Made by a program: the position numbers and the translations under genes. The notes beneath the pieces are model-generated. The model was given only the letters and a program-made list of their open reading frames with translations. It did not search any database and was not told the origin of the DNA. Below, one piece after another: positions 1 to 6,908 of a DNA stretch of 19,813 nt (position 1 is its first letter; each line of letters opens with the position of its first letter). Origin of the DNA: Zwartia sp. (GTDB lineage: Bacteria > Pseudomonadota > Gammaproteobacteria > Burkholderiales > Burkholderiaceae_B); the NCBI GenBank assembly GCA_030653405.1, contig JAURZO010000085.1:1-19813 (forward strand). Reading direction: 5' to 3'.

Positions 1-153
1 GATCGGCAATAAAATCGACATGGCTCCAACGGGACCCAGTCCAGGTAGCACGCCAATCAGGGTGCCGATCAGCACGCCCAGAAAACAAAAGAACAGGTTA
101 TGAGGTTGAAAGGCGACCGATAGCCCGACGAGTAGGTTGTCTGCGATATCCAT
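1..153 (-). CDS. tctA: TctA-type large membrane subunit of a tripartite tricarboxylate transporter (N-terminal 51 residues only)
   Basis: Only the first 51 codons lie in the window; the gene continues past base 1. The start is an ATG complementary to 151-153. The visible peptide holds a hydrophobic first segment and then, near residues 30-50, the run GTLIGVLPGLGPVGAMSILL, the classic first signature of TctA (PF01970). This is the conventional GLLPGLGP version, unlike the SIPGFT version in the second TctA of this window. The family forms the roughly 12-helix inner-membrane channel that works with TctB and a periplasmic Bug/TctC receptor to import carboxylates using an ion gradient. It lies 16 bases downstream of tctB and is presumably co-transcribed. 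Any receptor gene must lie to the left of the window or elsewhere, since none precedes tctB. Confidence 0.88.
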   Translation of the reverse strand, partial: MDIADNLLVGLSVAFQPHNLFFCFLGVLIGTLIGVLPGLGPVGAMSILLPI

Positions 154-169
154 TTGATCCGATCTCCCT

Positions 170-628
170 TTAGAAGCCGAAAATGCCCGCGGGGAGCGAG
201 ATATTCATGACTGTTTTAAAAAGCAAATAAGTCGCGACCGTTGCGATGGTCGGAACAAGCAGACACATTGACCATTCGAGCCCTTCAAGCCAACGCATGA
301 TGATGACGAGAAGTAAAAAGCTGCAAACAAAAAAACCGATAGTTTCGAAGGAGAAAATAAAGAGCAGGATCAGACCAGTAATGGCAACGGCGCGATGCCA
401 CATGACGCCTTTCCACAGATCGCTGATCCGCGCTTGCGCCTTCGGATCCCCCCGGTAGGACTGGATGATCACTATCACGGCCATGAGGCTGACAAAACTT
501 CCTGCAACGAAAGTCAGAAAGCCGGACCCTGGCTCTTGCATGGTGCCCAAGCCGAGTCCCAAGCCGCCGTAGGCAGCCGTACAACCAAAGAGCAGCCAGA
601 ACAGGCCGCCTATACGCTCGACATTCAT
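170..628 (-). CDS. tctB: TctB-type small membrane subunit of a tripartite tricarboxylate transporter
   Basis: A 152-residue hydrophobic protein with about four membrane segments: near residues 5-28, 38-58, 78-108 (probably two close segments) and 120-140. Family features are an N-terminal helix ending in a glycine-rich stretch (GGLGLGLG), then EPGSGFLTFVAG, which matches the usual TctB element of a Pro-Gly-x-Gly turn followed by a helix. The size fits TctB proteins (about 140-170 residues). The ATG complementary to 626-628 is preceded by GGAG at about nine bases. The gene is followed after 16 bases by tctA. The role is the small subunit of a secondary carboxylate importer; the substrate is unknown. 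The gene is divergent from the lyase-prpD operon, so the imported acid may feed those enzymes, which is inference. Confidence 0.85.
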   Translation of the reverse strand: MNVERIGGLFWLLFGCTAAYGGLGLGLGTMQEPGSGFLTFVAGSFVSLMAVIVIIQSYRGDPKAQARISDLWKGVMWHRAVAITGLILLFIFSFETIGFFVCSFLLLVIIMRWLEGLEWSMCLLVPTIATVATYLLFKTVMNISLPAGIFGF

Positions 629-998
629 TGATCATGTCTCCGGTGAGATAAGAGCATTTCCACTAAGTGGACTGAATTTTGGTCAAGCGGCTTCATCCTG
701 CGTCTGAATAGAAGCAGTTCATTCAATCGCGCGGTCAGTAAGAAGGTCGCCCCTGAGTGGCATTGCATGCGTTGTCTCCCGTCATTCTGTGTCACAGCGC
801 CAAGGTCCAGGCACTGATGCACTTTATTCTGAGGGCATCCTAGGGCGTGGCACTTGTGTTGTCAACAGCGCTTTGCAGGCGACCGAAGACTGCGTTGACA
901 TGGGCTTCGAGCTGGTATTACTCTGAATGCAAAGTGACAGAGTGCATGTCGAGGCACCAAACACTAATACCGAACGTAGTTAAAACTCAGGAGTAGAC
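629..998. promoter_or_regulatory. Divergent intergenic region between tctBA and the lyase-prpD operon
   Basis: This 370-base gap holds no convincing gene. It must carry promoters for both directions. Seen in it: a perfect CCACT-a-AGTGG palindrome at 660-670, about 30 bases upstream of tctB; a TGTTG-t-CAACA palindrome at 857-867; a GATGC/GCATC inverted repeat at 816-839; and a candidate rightward promoter near 895-921 followed by an ACTCTG/CAGAGT inverted repeat at 920-943. The palindromes are the size of dimeric regulator operators, but no regulator gene lies next to them, so any assignment is a guess. Confidence 0.5.
895..943 (+). promoter_or_regulatory. Candidate promoter with overlapping operator for the lyase-prpD operon
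   Basis: A perfect -35 TTGACA at 895-900 is followed after 15 bases by TATTAC at 916-921, which is preceded by TG at 913-914 and so has an extended -10 (TGG-TATTAC). The spacer is short, but the extended -10 partly compensates. Immediately downstream, and covering the expected start point, lies a perfect 6-base inverted repeat, ACTCTG at 920-925 and CAGAGT at 938-943, placed where a repressor would block initiation. The predicted leader would be about 70 bases and includes the AGGAG ribosome-binding site at 989-993. Confidence 0.4.
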
Positions 999-1976
999 AT
1001 GTCAGACTTACCAAAGCGCGTACGTATTCTCGAAGAAGGCCCACGTGAGGGCATGCAGATCGAGAAAGGCCCGATCCCAACCTCACGCAAAATCGAGCTG
1101 ATTGATAGCTTGTCCGAAACTGGACTCGAGCAGATTCAAGTCACGTCTTTCGTGAGCCCGAAAGCAGTGCCACAGATGGCTGACGCGCCAGAGATCGTTG
1201 CGGGATTTAAACGCAAACCCGGTGTGCGCTACACCGCACTTTGGCTAAACGATAAGGGTCTCGAGCGGGCCATCGCAACGGAAAAACTGGATATACGGGG
1301 ATCGCTTTCTCTGACGGCTTCCGAGAAGTTTTTGCTGCGTAATCAGAAACGTACCCTTGAACAAAACGTCGAAGCGGTACGCTCAATGATCGGGATGTTC
1401 AAGCACTACAACGTGCCAATCAATCGCGCGAGCATCATGGCGGTGTTTGGTTGTAATTTTGAAGGTGACATTCCAGTATCTCGTATATTGGAAATGATTC
1501 AGACGTTTTACGATTTGTCCGCAGAGCATGACTTCAAGCTTGAGGTGCTGTCTCTTGCCGACACGATGGCGTGGGCGACCCCAGGCTCGATTCGCAAAGT
1601 CGTGGGTGCGGTACGTAACAAGTATCCAGATCTGCAGCTATCCTTGCACCTGCACGATACCCGCGGCATGGGGATTGCCAACGCGTACGCCGGAATGGAG
1701 ATGGGTGTTGCCATTTTTGATGCAGCCGTTGCGGGTCTGGGAGGGTGTCCTTTCGCTTCGCATTCCGGTGCTTCGGGCAACGTGTGTACCGAGGATCTGG
1801 TTTTTATGTGCCAGGAGATGGGGATCGAGACAGGGATCGATCTGGAAAAACTGATTGAGTCAGCCTTGTTGGCTGAGCAGGTCGTGGGTCACCCATTGCC
1901 GGGTTCGGTGATGAAGGGCGGTTCGCTCGATCGTTTGCGTCAAAAGGTCAAAGAATCAATGGCGGCAAGCACTTGA
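999..1976 (+). CDS. Hydroxymethylglutaryl-CoA lyase-like enzyme (DRE-TIM metallolyase family)
   Basis: A 325-residue TIM-barrel lyase matching HMG-CoA lyase in length and layout. Family signatures are EEGPREGMQ at 12-20 (usual EVGPRDGLQ), VTSFVSPKAVPQMAD at 48-62, the metal-binding HLHD at 217-220, GLGGCPFA at 247-253 with the mobile-loop cysteine C250, and GNVCTEDLV at 260-268 with N261. Such enzymes cleave a 3-hydroxy-3-methyl acyl-CoA into acetyl-CoA (or similar) plus a ketoacid. Two residues that are acidic in human HMG-CoA lyase differ here: the RD pair is R16-E17, and the glutamate before TTSFVSP is Q47. A related substrate such as a citramalyl- or other hydroxyacyl-CoA is therefore possible. 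The ATG has a good AGGAG five bases upstream. The gene is followed after 13 bases by the MmgE/PrpD gene, with which it forms an operon. The family is secure; the substrate is not. Confidence 0.88.
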   Translation: MSDLPKRVRILEEGPREGMQIEKGPIPTSRKIELIDSLSETGLEQIQVTSFVSPKAVPQMADAPEIVAGFKRKPGVRYTALWLNDKGLERAIATEKLDIRGSLSLTASEKFLLRNQKRTLEQNVEAVRSMIGMFKHYNVPINRASIMAVFGCNFEGDIPVSRILEMIQTFYDLSAEHDFKLEVLSLADTMAWATPGSIRKVVGAVRNKYPDLQLSLHLHDTRGMGIANAYAGMEMGVAIFDAAVAGLGGCPFASHSGASGNVCTEDLVFMCQEMGIETGIDLEKLIESALLAEQVVGHPLPGSVMKGGSLDRLRQKVKESMAAST

Positions 1977-1989
1977 AAAGGAATCAGCC

Positions 1990-3351
1990 ATGACAAACAT
2001 CACACGTGATCTCGGCGCGTTTGCGGCGAGCCTTAAATATGAGCAGATTCCTGAAAATGCTCTGAATGTTATTCACACTGGTTTTGCAGACTGTGTCGGC
2101 GTCATGCTCGCCGGTCGTGACGAGCCGCCAACGCGCATTTTGACTGAAGTATTAGCCCCACCTGCAGGGCCCTCGACATTAGTGTTTGGATCACGCACCG
2201 CGAGTGCGACCGACGCGGCATGGATTAACGGTGTGGCTGCACACGCGCTGGACTTCGATGATGTCGCACTCAAAGGCCATCCCAGTACGGTGTTGGTTCC
2301 TGCGATTTTGGCCGAAGCGCAAGCGGTGGGCGCCACCGGTCGAGAGATGATGGTGGCCTATGCGGTCGGTTATGAAGTGTGGGCCGAACTTGCACGACGA
2401 GATCCTGATCACTATCACACCAAAGGTTGGCATCCGACAGGTATTCTCGGCGCGATTGGTGCAGCGGCTGCATGTGCTTCACTCAACAAGCTTAATGCCG
2501 AGCAGTGCGCGATGGCGATCTCTCTGGGTGCTTCTCAGAGTGCTGGAATCATGGCGAACTTCGGCACGATGACCAAGCCTTTTCATGCGGGACGTTCCGC
2601 CCAATCAGGTGTGTTGGCGGCACGGTTGGCTAAAGCTGGATTTACATCTTCGCTGGATGCGCTTGAACATCCACAAGGCTTTTTATCTGCTGTTTCGCCT
2701 GGAGCGCGTTTTGATGTGACCTCGCCGTGCGAGGCAGGTAAGGTCTGGAAGCTTCCGCTCAGCAAGTTGTCAGTCAAAAAGTACCCTCTGTGTTTCTGCA
2801 CGCATCGCGCGCTTGATGGCATGCTGGATCTCGTGGCACAGCAGTCGCTTAAGCCGGACGAGATTGAGAGCATCAACGCTCGTACGAGTTTGCGAAATAC
2901 CAAAGTGCTTCGTAACCACAATCCGCAAACAGGCCTCGAGGCCAAGTTCAGTATGGAGTTTGCAATGGCTTCGTGCGTGGTAGCTGAGCGGGCCGGTTTG
3001 AATGAACTCGTTGATGAGTTTGTTCAGCGTCAGGATATTCAGAGCTTGATGAAGAAGGTCACAGTTGAGGCGGATGAAACAGAGCATCCAGACTTGCCCG
3101 GCTACTCGCCCTTTGATCAGGTGACGATCAAACTGAAAAACGGACAAGTGATTAAGAGTCGCGAAGTCGTCGCGGTCCGTGGCGGCCCTGATTTGCCGTT
3201 GAGCCGTGAGCATCTTTGGAGTAAGTTTGAGGACTGTGCCACGGTTGGTCAGGTCGATTTCTCGGCGCGTAGCCTGTTTGATGCGTTGATGTCTTTGGAG
3301 ACCGTGGCAAAGGTTTCTGATTTGCCTGGATTGAGCTCTGGCAAGAAATAG
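1990..3351 (+). CDS. MmgE/PrpD family protein (2-methylcitrate dehydratase / cis-aconitate decarboxylase superfamily)
   Basis: A 453-residue protein with the MmgE/PrpD pattern: an all-helical N-terminal domain with NGVAAHALDFDD at 80-91, HPSTVLVPAILAEA at 97-110, GWHPTGILGAIGAAAA at 146-161 and GTMTKPFHAGRSAQSG at 192-207, then a second domain entered through KKYPLCFCTHRALDG at 266-280. The conserved polar positions D90/D91, H97, H148, K196 and H275 are present. Members dehydrate methylcitrate, decarboxylate cis-aconitate or epimerise iminodisuccinate; many are uncharacterised. PrpD and MmgE are slightly longer (about 470-480). No prpB, prpC or acnD lies nearby, so a methylcitrate-cycle role is not supported. 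AAAAGGAA lies about seven bases before the ATG. The gene ends about 30 bases before a strong terminator. Pairing with a lyase suggests stepwise degradation of a branched tri- or dicarboxylate, which is inference. Confidence 0.88.
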   Translation: MTNITRDLGAFAASLKYEQIPENALNVIHTGFADCVGVMLAGRDEPPTRILTEVLAPPAGPSTLVFGSRTASATDAAWINGVAAHALDFDDVALKGHPSTVLVPAILAEAQAVGATGREMMVAYAVGYEVWAELARRDPDHYHTKGWHPTGILGAIGAAAACASLNKLNAEQCAMAISLGASQSAGIMANFGTMTKPFHAGRSAQSGVLAARLAKAGFTSSLDALEHPQGFLSAVSPGARFDVTSPCEAGKVWKLPLSKLSVKKYPLCFCTHRALDGMLDLVAQQSLKPDEIESINARTSLRNTKVLRNHNPQTGLEAKFSMEFAMASCVVAERAGLNELVDEFVQRQDIQSLMKKVTVEADETEHPDLPGYSPFDQVTIKLKNGQVIKSREVVAVRGGPDLPLSREHLWSKFEDCATVGQVDFSARSLFDALMSLETVAKVSDLPGLSSGKK

Positions 3352-3383
3352 CTTTAGTTCAATATCGCTAGGACTGTCATCTT

Positions 3384-3437
3384 AAAAAGAGGGGGGGTGA
3401 AGATTGAATTTCGATCTTCACCCCCCTTTAGTTTTTA
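3384..3437. terminator. Strong bidirectional intrinsic terminator between prpD-like gene and dienelactone hydrolase
   Basis: A perfect 13-base-pair stem: GGGGGGTGAAGAT at 3392-3404 pairs with ATCTTCACCCCCC at 3414-3426 around a 9-base loop. Rightward it is followed by TTTAGTTTTT; leftward, the other flank reads CTCTTTTTAAG. It therefore serves both convergent genes, the PrpD-like gene (ends 3351) and the dienelactone hydrolase (ends 3454). Confidence 0.92.
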
Positions 3438-3453
3438 ATGGCCGTGCTTAGTC

Positions 3454-4122
3454 TTAGCCGACGTACTTTCTAATCATCTCAAGCGTGCGTGTGCGCGCAA
3501 GTTTTGCCGACTCGGCATTGTAGGAGCCACGGTGATCGCAATTAAATCCGTGATCCGCCGGATAGAAAAACGCTTGTTCATTCGGATAGGCGGCAACGAC
3601 CGCTTTGGCCTTTTCCATAGGAATGGACTGATCTGTTTCACCGAAGTGAAACATGACCGGGCATTTTGGTTTTTCTTCCAGAAAGTTAGGAATGCCGCCG
3701 CCGTAATAGGGTGCGGAGCAGCTAAAGCCTGGTACGCGACTGGCAGCCAGCCACGCCACAACACCACCCCAGCAGTAGCCCACAATGGCGGCTTTGCCGG
3801 CAGACTTGCCATACTCGAGTACGGCAGTTACATCCAGCATCGCATTGTCGAAACTCATTTTTTTCATGATTTCGACACCCGCCATAATCTCGGGCTGTGA
3901 ATAGCCTGTATCGTATTTGCGCTGCACACGATCGAACAGTGCGGGGGCAACGGTCAAGTAGCCGTCGGCGGCGTAGCCATCGGCAACCGACTGGATGTGC
4001 TTATTGATGCCGAAGATTTCGGGAGCGATGACGACAAGGCCGCGGGGTTTGCCAGCAGGTTCGGCGACATACGCGTCGAACTCGTGACCATCGGATGCTT
4101 TGAGCTGAATAGTCTTACCCAT
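3454..4122 (-). CDS. Dienelactone hydrolase family protein (carboxymethylenebutenolidase-like)
   Basis: A 222-residue cytoplasmic alpha/beta hydrolase of the dienelactone hydrolase family (PF01738). The catalytic triad is visible: nucleophile Cys117 in GYCWGG, Asp164 in GETDQSIP and His191 in ADHGFN. E35 in APEIFG corresponds to the glutamate that holds the cysteine in classic dienelactone hydrolase. These enzymes open lactone rings such as 4-carboxymethylenebut-2-en-4-olide during chloroaromatic or aromatic catabolism. No chlorocatechol genes are adjacent, so the true substrate may be another lactone or ester. I chose the ATG complementary to 4120-4122 because AAAGGAGAT lies just upstream and family homology begins there; a 14-residue N-terminal extension in the same frame has no ribosome site. 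It is divergent from the solute-binding-like gene and shares the bidirectional terminator at 3384-3437. Confidence 0.9.
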   Translation of the reverse strand: MGKTIQLKASDGHEFDAYVAEPAGKPRGLVVIAPEIFGINKHIQSVADGYAADGYLTVAPALFDRVQRKYDTGYSQPEIMAGVEIMKKMSFDNAMLDVTAVLEYGKSAGKAAIVGYCWGGVVAWLAASRVPGFSCSAPYYGGGIPNFLEEKPKCPVMFHFGETDQSIPMEKAKAVVAAYPNEQAFFYPADHGFNCDHRGSYNAESAKLARTRTLEMIRKYVG

Positions 4123-4221
4123 TGTTGATCTCCTTTGTTGAACTGATACTGAAATTATATGCAATTAACTGCTAGTCTTTGAAGATTGTTTGACTGGCTA
4201 TCTGAGCTTGGAGGCTCACTG

Positions 4222-4935
4222 ATGAACGAACGACTGATCCGTCTGCTCGCACCAACAGGGAAATTGAGAGTGGGGCTCTATCCTGGTAGCCCCGGCTCCT
4301 TGATGATATCCGATCAGCCCGAAAATTGGAGAGGGATGGGGTTTGAGCTCGGACGCGCTTTTGCAAACTATTTAAACGTTCCTTTTGATCCAGTGATCTT
4401 TGCCACAAACGGTGACATTCTCGCTCAGGCAAAACTCGATCAAATCGACTTTGTCTTTGTGAATGCGACGTCCGTCCGTGCGGAATTTCTCGCGTTCGCT
4501 GAGCCATTGCTGTTCACGGATCAAACCTACCTGGTTGGTCCGCGCTGTCATGTACAACACATGGCGCAGATCGATGCGCCTGGAATTAGAGTGGGCGTTT
4601 CTGCAGGGAGTACCTCTGAGGCGACCTTGCCCAAGATGTTGCGTCACGCTGTTGTTGTCTCAACACAAAGCCTCGAGGAGGTCGTGCAGTTGTTGTTGAC
4701 CAATGGGCTCGATGCCTTTGCGACGAACAAAACAATTTTGTCTGAACTCTCCGATAGCATTCCAGACGCACGCATACTCGACGGCGCTTGGGGTCGAGAA
4801 AACATTGCGATTGGTATCCCGAAAAGTCGAGTAGAGGCCTTGCCGATCTTGGCGCAATTTTGTCTCGAGATCAGGGCAAGCGGACTGCTCGCTCAGGCGG
4901 CGCAGCGTGCGGGGATGCGCGGTGCGCAGCTGTGA
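4222..4935 (+). CDS. Family 3 solute-binding-domain protein without a signal peptide
   Basis: A 237-residue protein with the two-lobe pattern of SBP family 3 (PF00497, polar amino-acid ABC receptors). It opens LLAPTGKLRVGLYPGSPGS, then GMGFELGRAFANYL at about 39-52, DFVFVNATSVRAEFLAFAEPLLFTDQ (roughly residues 76-101; the usual SRTPERAKVVDFS...Y.. element), and VGVSAGSTSEATL in the second lobe. The start is the ATG at 4222 with GGAGG seven bases upstream; an upstream TTG at 4186 is less likely. Neither start gives a signal peptide and no ABC permease or ATPase is near, so it is probably a cytoplasmic relative of unknown ligand, or works with distant partners. It is divergent from the dienelactone hydrolase, 99 bases apart. 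Confidence 0.75.
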   Translation: MNERLIRLLAPTGKLRVGLYPGSPGSLMISDQPENWRGMGFELGRAFANYLNVPFDPVIFATNGDILAQAKLDQIDFVFVNATSVRAEFLAFAEPLLFTDQTYLVGPRCHVQHMAQIDAPGIRVGVSAGSTSEATLPKMLRHAVVVSTQSLEEVVQLLLTNGLDAFATNKTILSELSDSIPDARILDGAWGRENIAIGIPKSRVEALPILAQFCLEIRASGLLAQAAQRAGMRGAQL

Positions 4936-4961
4936 GCGGTACGTGCGAGTGGGTCCAATAA

Positions 4962-5810
4962 TTAGAACGTCTTGGTCAGCGAGATCAGGAATCCACCCTT
5001 ACCCAGATTTTGTAGTTGAGGATTCACATACGAGCCATCTTTCGCATTCGTACCGATATAGGCCATTGATCCCGAGAGACCGCTACCAAAGTCTTTCGTG
5101 ACGCCGAGCTTCCAGTCTGTATAGGAGTAGAGGCTACTGTTGGAGATACTTGTATTAGCCACTTTGCCAGCAACAAATTGATAGCCTACGTGTGCATTGA
5201 GTGAAAGGCCCCAGAAGCCCGTATCGTAATTGGCGGTCAGATCGGTGTAGTTGGATCCAGAGCTATTAGCCGTACCAAACAATGTTGTGGCGGCCCAGGA
5301 AAATTTTAGATAACCCGTCAACGCGTCAAAGGTGAAGTTCTGTGCGGCATACAGTTCCGTGGTGTTCGGATTGGCGGAGAATGCCGAGAGGTTCGTCGTG
5401 GGATAGTAGTACTGCAACACACCAACATCAGCGATAAAACCTTTAGACCATTCGTATTTGAAGCCGCCATAAAAATCCATTTCAATTGGAGCGCTGGCGT
5501 TGTTGCCCGCAGTCGAGGCCGCATCGGAAATCCAGCTGATCGAAGAGTTCCAGTTGCCGATATAAAAACCACTGGAGTGCGCATAATCAAAGCCGCCCTG
5601 GATCGCAGGTCTGAAGTTGGATTGTGAAATGCCACGATAGCGATAATCATTAGTCAGCGTGATATTCGCAGTCAATGGTCCTGGTGTGACGACGGCAGCG
5701 GCTGGCTCTGCCGCTGCTGGGCTTGTTTGCGCCAAAGCTTGACTGATACTTGCCATCGATAACAGTGCTGCGGTAAAGCCTAATGCAGATATTTTTTTCA
5801 AGTGACTCAT
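4962..5810 (-). CDS. TorF family putative outer-membrane porin (Gcw_chp family)
   Basis: A 282-residue outer-membrane protein. The start (ATG complementary to 5808-5810) opens a clear signal peptide with a basic MSHLKK, a hydrophobic stretch and cleavage likely after QALA (near residue 24-28). An Ala/Pro-rich linker follows, then the family hallmark LTNDYRYRGISQSNFRPAIQ (near residues 50-70) and alternating aromatic beta strands such as GFYIGNWNSSISW. It ends in LTKTF with a C-terminal phenylalanine, the outer-membrane insertion signal. This is the TIGR02001/PF09694 family; proposed roles are small-solute porin activity, but few members are characterised. An upstream extension in frame (to 5939) is rejected because it would bury the signal peptide. 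The ribosome site GGGGG sits in a foldable leader. It could supply outer-membrane entry for the adjacent TTT cargo, which is inference. Confidence 0.88.
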   Translation of the reverse strand: MSHLKKISALGFTAALLSMASISQALAQTSPAAAEPAAAVVTPGPLTANITLTNDYRYRGISQSNFRPAIQGGFDYAHSSGFYIGNWNSSISWISDAASTAGNNASAPIEMDFYGGFKYEWSKGFIADVGVLQYYYPTTNLSAFSANPNTTELYAAQNFTFDALTGYLKFSWAATTLFGTANSSGSNYTDLTANYDTGFWGLSLNAHVGYQFVAGKVANTSISNSSLYSYTDWKLGVTKDFGSGLSGSMAYIGTNAKDGSYVNPQLQNLGKGGFLISLTKTF

Positions 5811-6111
5811 AGTGCCCCCGTTGAATTGAAAGTCATGTCGACACACATGCCAAGCAATTTGTGTGCCAGCGGGAATCAGAGGGGCACTGTCCAGGGTCAC
5901 GCTAGGCAGAACGGGCGGGCTACAGTCATTTTTGAGCACTCATGCGCCAATCTCGGGAATCAGAGTGCTTCAATGCAGTGCGCCGCTTGATCGAGTCGCC
6001 GCGTGCTTGTTATGACTGAGTCGTTGATTTTGGCTGGTTTATAGCGCGCAATACCAGTGAGTGATTGTCATTCAGAATACGAGTATCAAGCTTGATTAAA
6101 AAGAATTGCAA
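5811..6111 (-). promoter_or_regulatory. Leader and promoter region of the porin, with a foldable 5' UTR
   Basis: No gene is seen in this 301-base stretch. Next to the porin start, AGTGCCCC at 5811-5818 is exactly complementary to GGGGCACT at 5881-5888. In the porin mRNA this would pair the ribosome-binding site with a segment about 62 bases upstream, enclosing a smaller hairpin (CACACA 5842-5847 with TGTGTG 5860-5865). A 12-base direct repeat CGGGAATCAGAG occurs at 5870-5881 and 5954-5965. At the far end ATCAAGCTTGAT (6085-6096) is a perfect palindrome, and TTGATT/AATCAA (6092-6097, 6110-6115) may be a weak terminator for the hydrolase that ends at 6112. Confidence 0.45.
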
Positions 6112-6900
6112 TCAAATGGATTCGAAAAAATTTCGGACGATTTGATCGTATTGTGCAGTCACGGTTCTTGAGGCGGCATGGCCACCTGTCTCAAGCGTCG
6201 TGAGCTTTGCGCCGGGTATCAATGCGGCATACTCCTCTGAAAAATAAAGAGGCGTGAGGATGTCATCACGGGCGCAAAGCACAAGCGTGGGCACCTTGAG
6301 CTGAGCTAGAAGGGGGCGAGGATCAAAATTTAAAATTGCGTCGAGCCGACTAGATTGCGCCTCGGCGTTTCCCATCGACTGAACAGCGCGCGCCTCATCT
6401 GCGAGCAAGCGATCGTAGTGTTGATTGATATACCAGTGGGGGTAAAGTAGCAAAGTGGTATAGCTTGCATAGGCATCGGGTCGACCCATCTCTAACAAGA
6501 TTTTGCGCAACCCAAGTAACTTGTGGCGATATGCATCACCATGTGTCGTGCTTGCGTTGATCACGAGTCCGGCAATACGATCAGGATACTTGAGCGCAAG
6601 CGCCACGCCGATTGCACCACCGGTAGAGTGGCCTAAATAAAGGGTGCGCTCAACACCTGCAGCATCCATGACTGCCACAGCGTCATCGGCCATCTGTTCG
6701 ATAGACTGCACCGCAATCTGGCTGGAGCGTCCGGTCCCTCGCTGATCGTGCACAATTACACGATAGTCTTTGCTGAACGTCTCCATCTGCGGCGTCCAGT
6801 AGGTCGCCACCCCGCCGAGTCCCGCCACCATCAAGAGCGGCGGACCCTCGCCAACGGACTCCCAATAGATCTTTGCGCCGTCGCATTCAACATGTGCCAT
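6112..6900 (-). CDS. RutD-like alpha/beta hydrolase
   Basis: A 262-residue alpha/beta-fold hydrolase with a visible catalytic set: oxyanion-hole region AGLGGVATYW at 26-35, HDQRGTGRS at 51-59, nucleophile Ser92 in LGHSTGG, acid D212 or D213 in CARDDILTP, and His241 in GGHA. The details GLGG.xxYWxPQ, LLLYPHW (151-156) and SSRLDAILNFD (183-193) resemble RutD, the putative aminoacrylate/carbamate hydrolase of the pyrimidine (rut) pathway. It directly follows a RutC-like gene (8-base gap), supporting the relation. None of rutA, rutB, rutF or rutG is present, so the substrate probably differs. From memory, E. coli RutD lacks the nucleophile serine that is present here. The ATG complementary to 6898-6900 is chosen; a 27-residue upstream extension overlaps the RutC-like gene and lacks homology. 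It is the last gene of the leftward cluster. Confidence 0.82.
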   Translation of the reverse strand: MAHVECDGAKIYWESVGEGPPLLMVAGLGGVATYWTPQMETFSKDYRVIVHDQRGTGRSSQIAVQSIEQMADDAVAVMDAAGVERTLYLGHSTGGAIGVALALKYPDRIAGLVINASTTHGDAYRHKLLGLRKILLEMGRPDAYASYTTLLLYPHWYINQHYDRLLADEARAVQSMGNAEAQSSRLDAILNFDPRPLLAQLKVPTLVLCARDDILTPLYFSEEYAALIPGAKLTTLETGGHAASRTVTAQYDQIVRNFFESI

Positions 6901-6908
6901 AGTTGGTT

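Noticed and set aside
2770..3213. 147-codon leftward open frame
   Set aside because: Antisense inside the MmgE/PrpD gene, with no start signal or domain.
4123..4164. 14-residue N-terminal extension of the dienelactone hydrolase
   Set aside because: The AAAGGAGAT ribosome site and family homology both place the start at 4122.
5811..5939. 43-residue N-terminal extension of the porin
   Set aside because: It would place a signal peptide inside the protein; the inner ATG gives a normal export signal.
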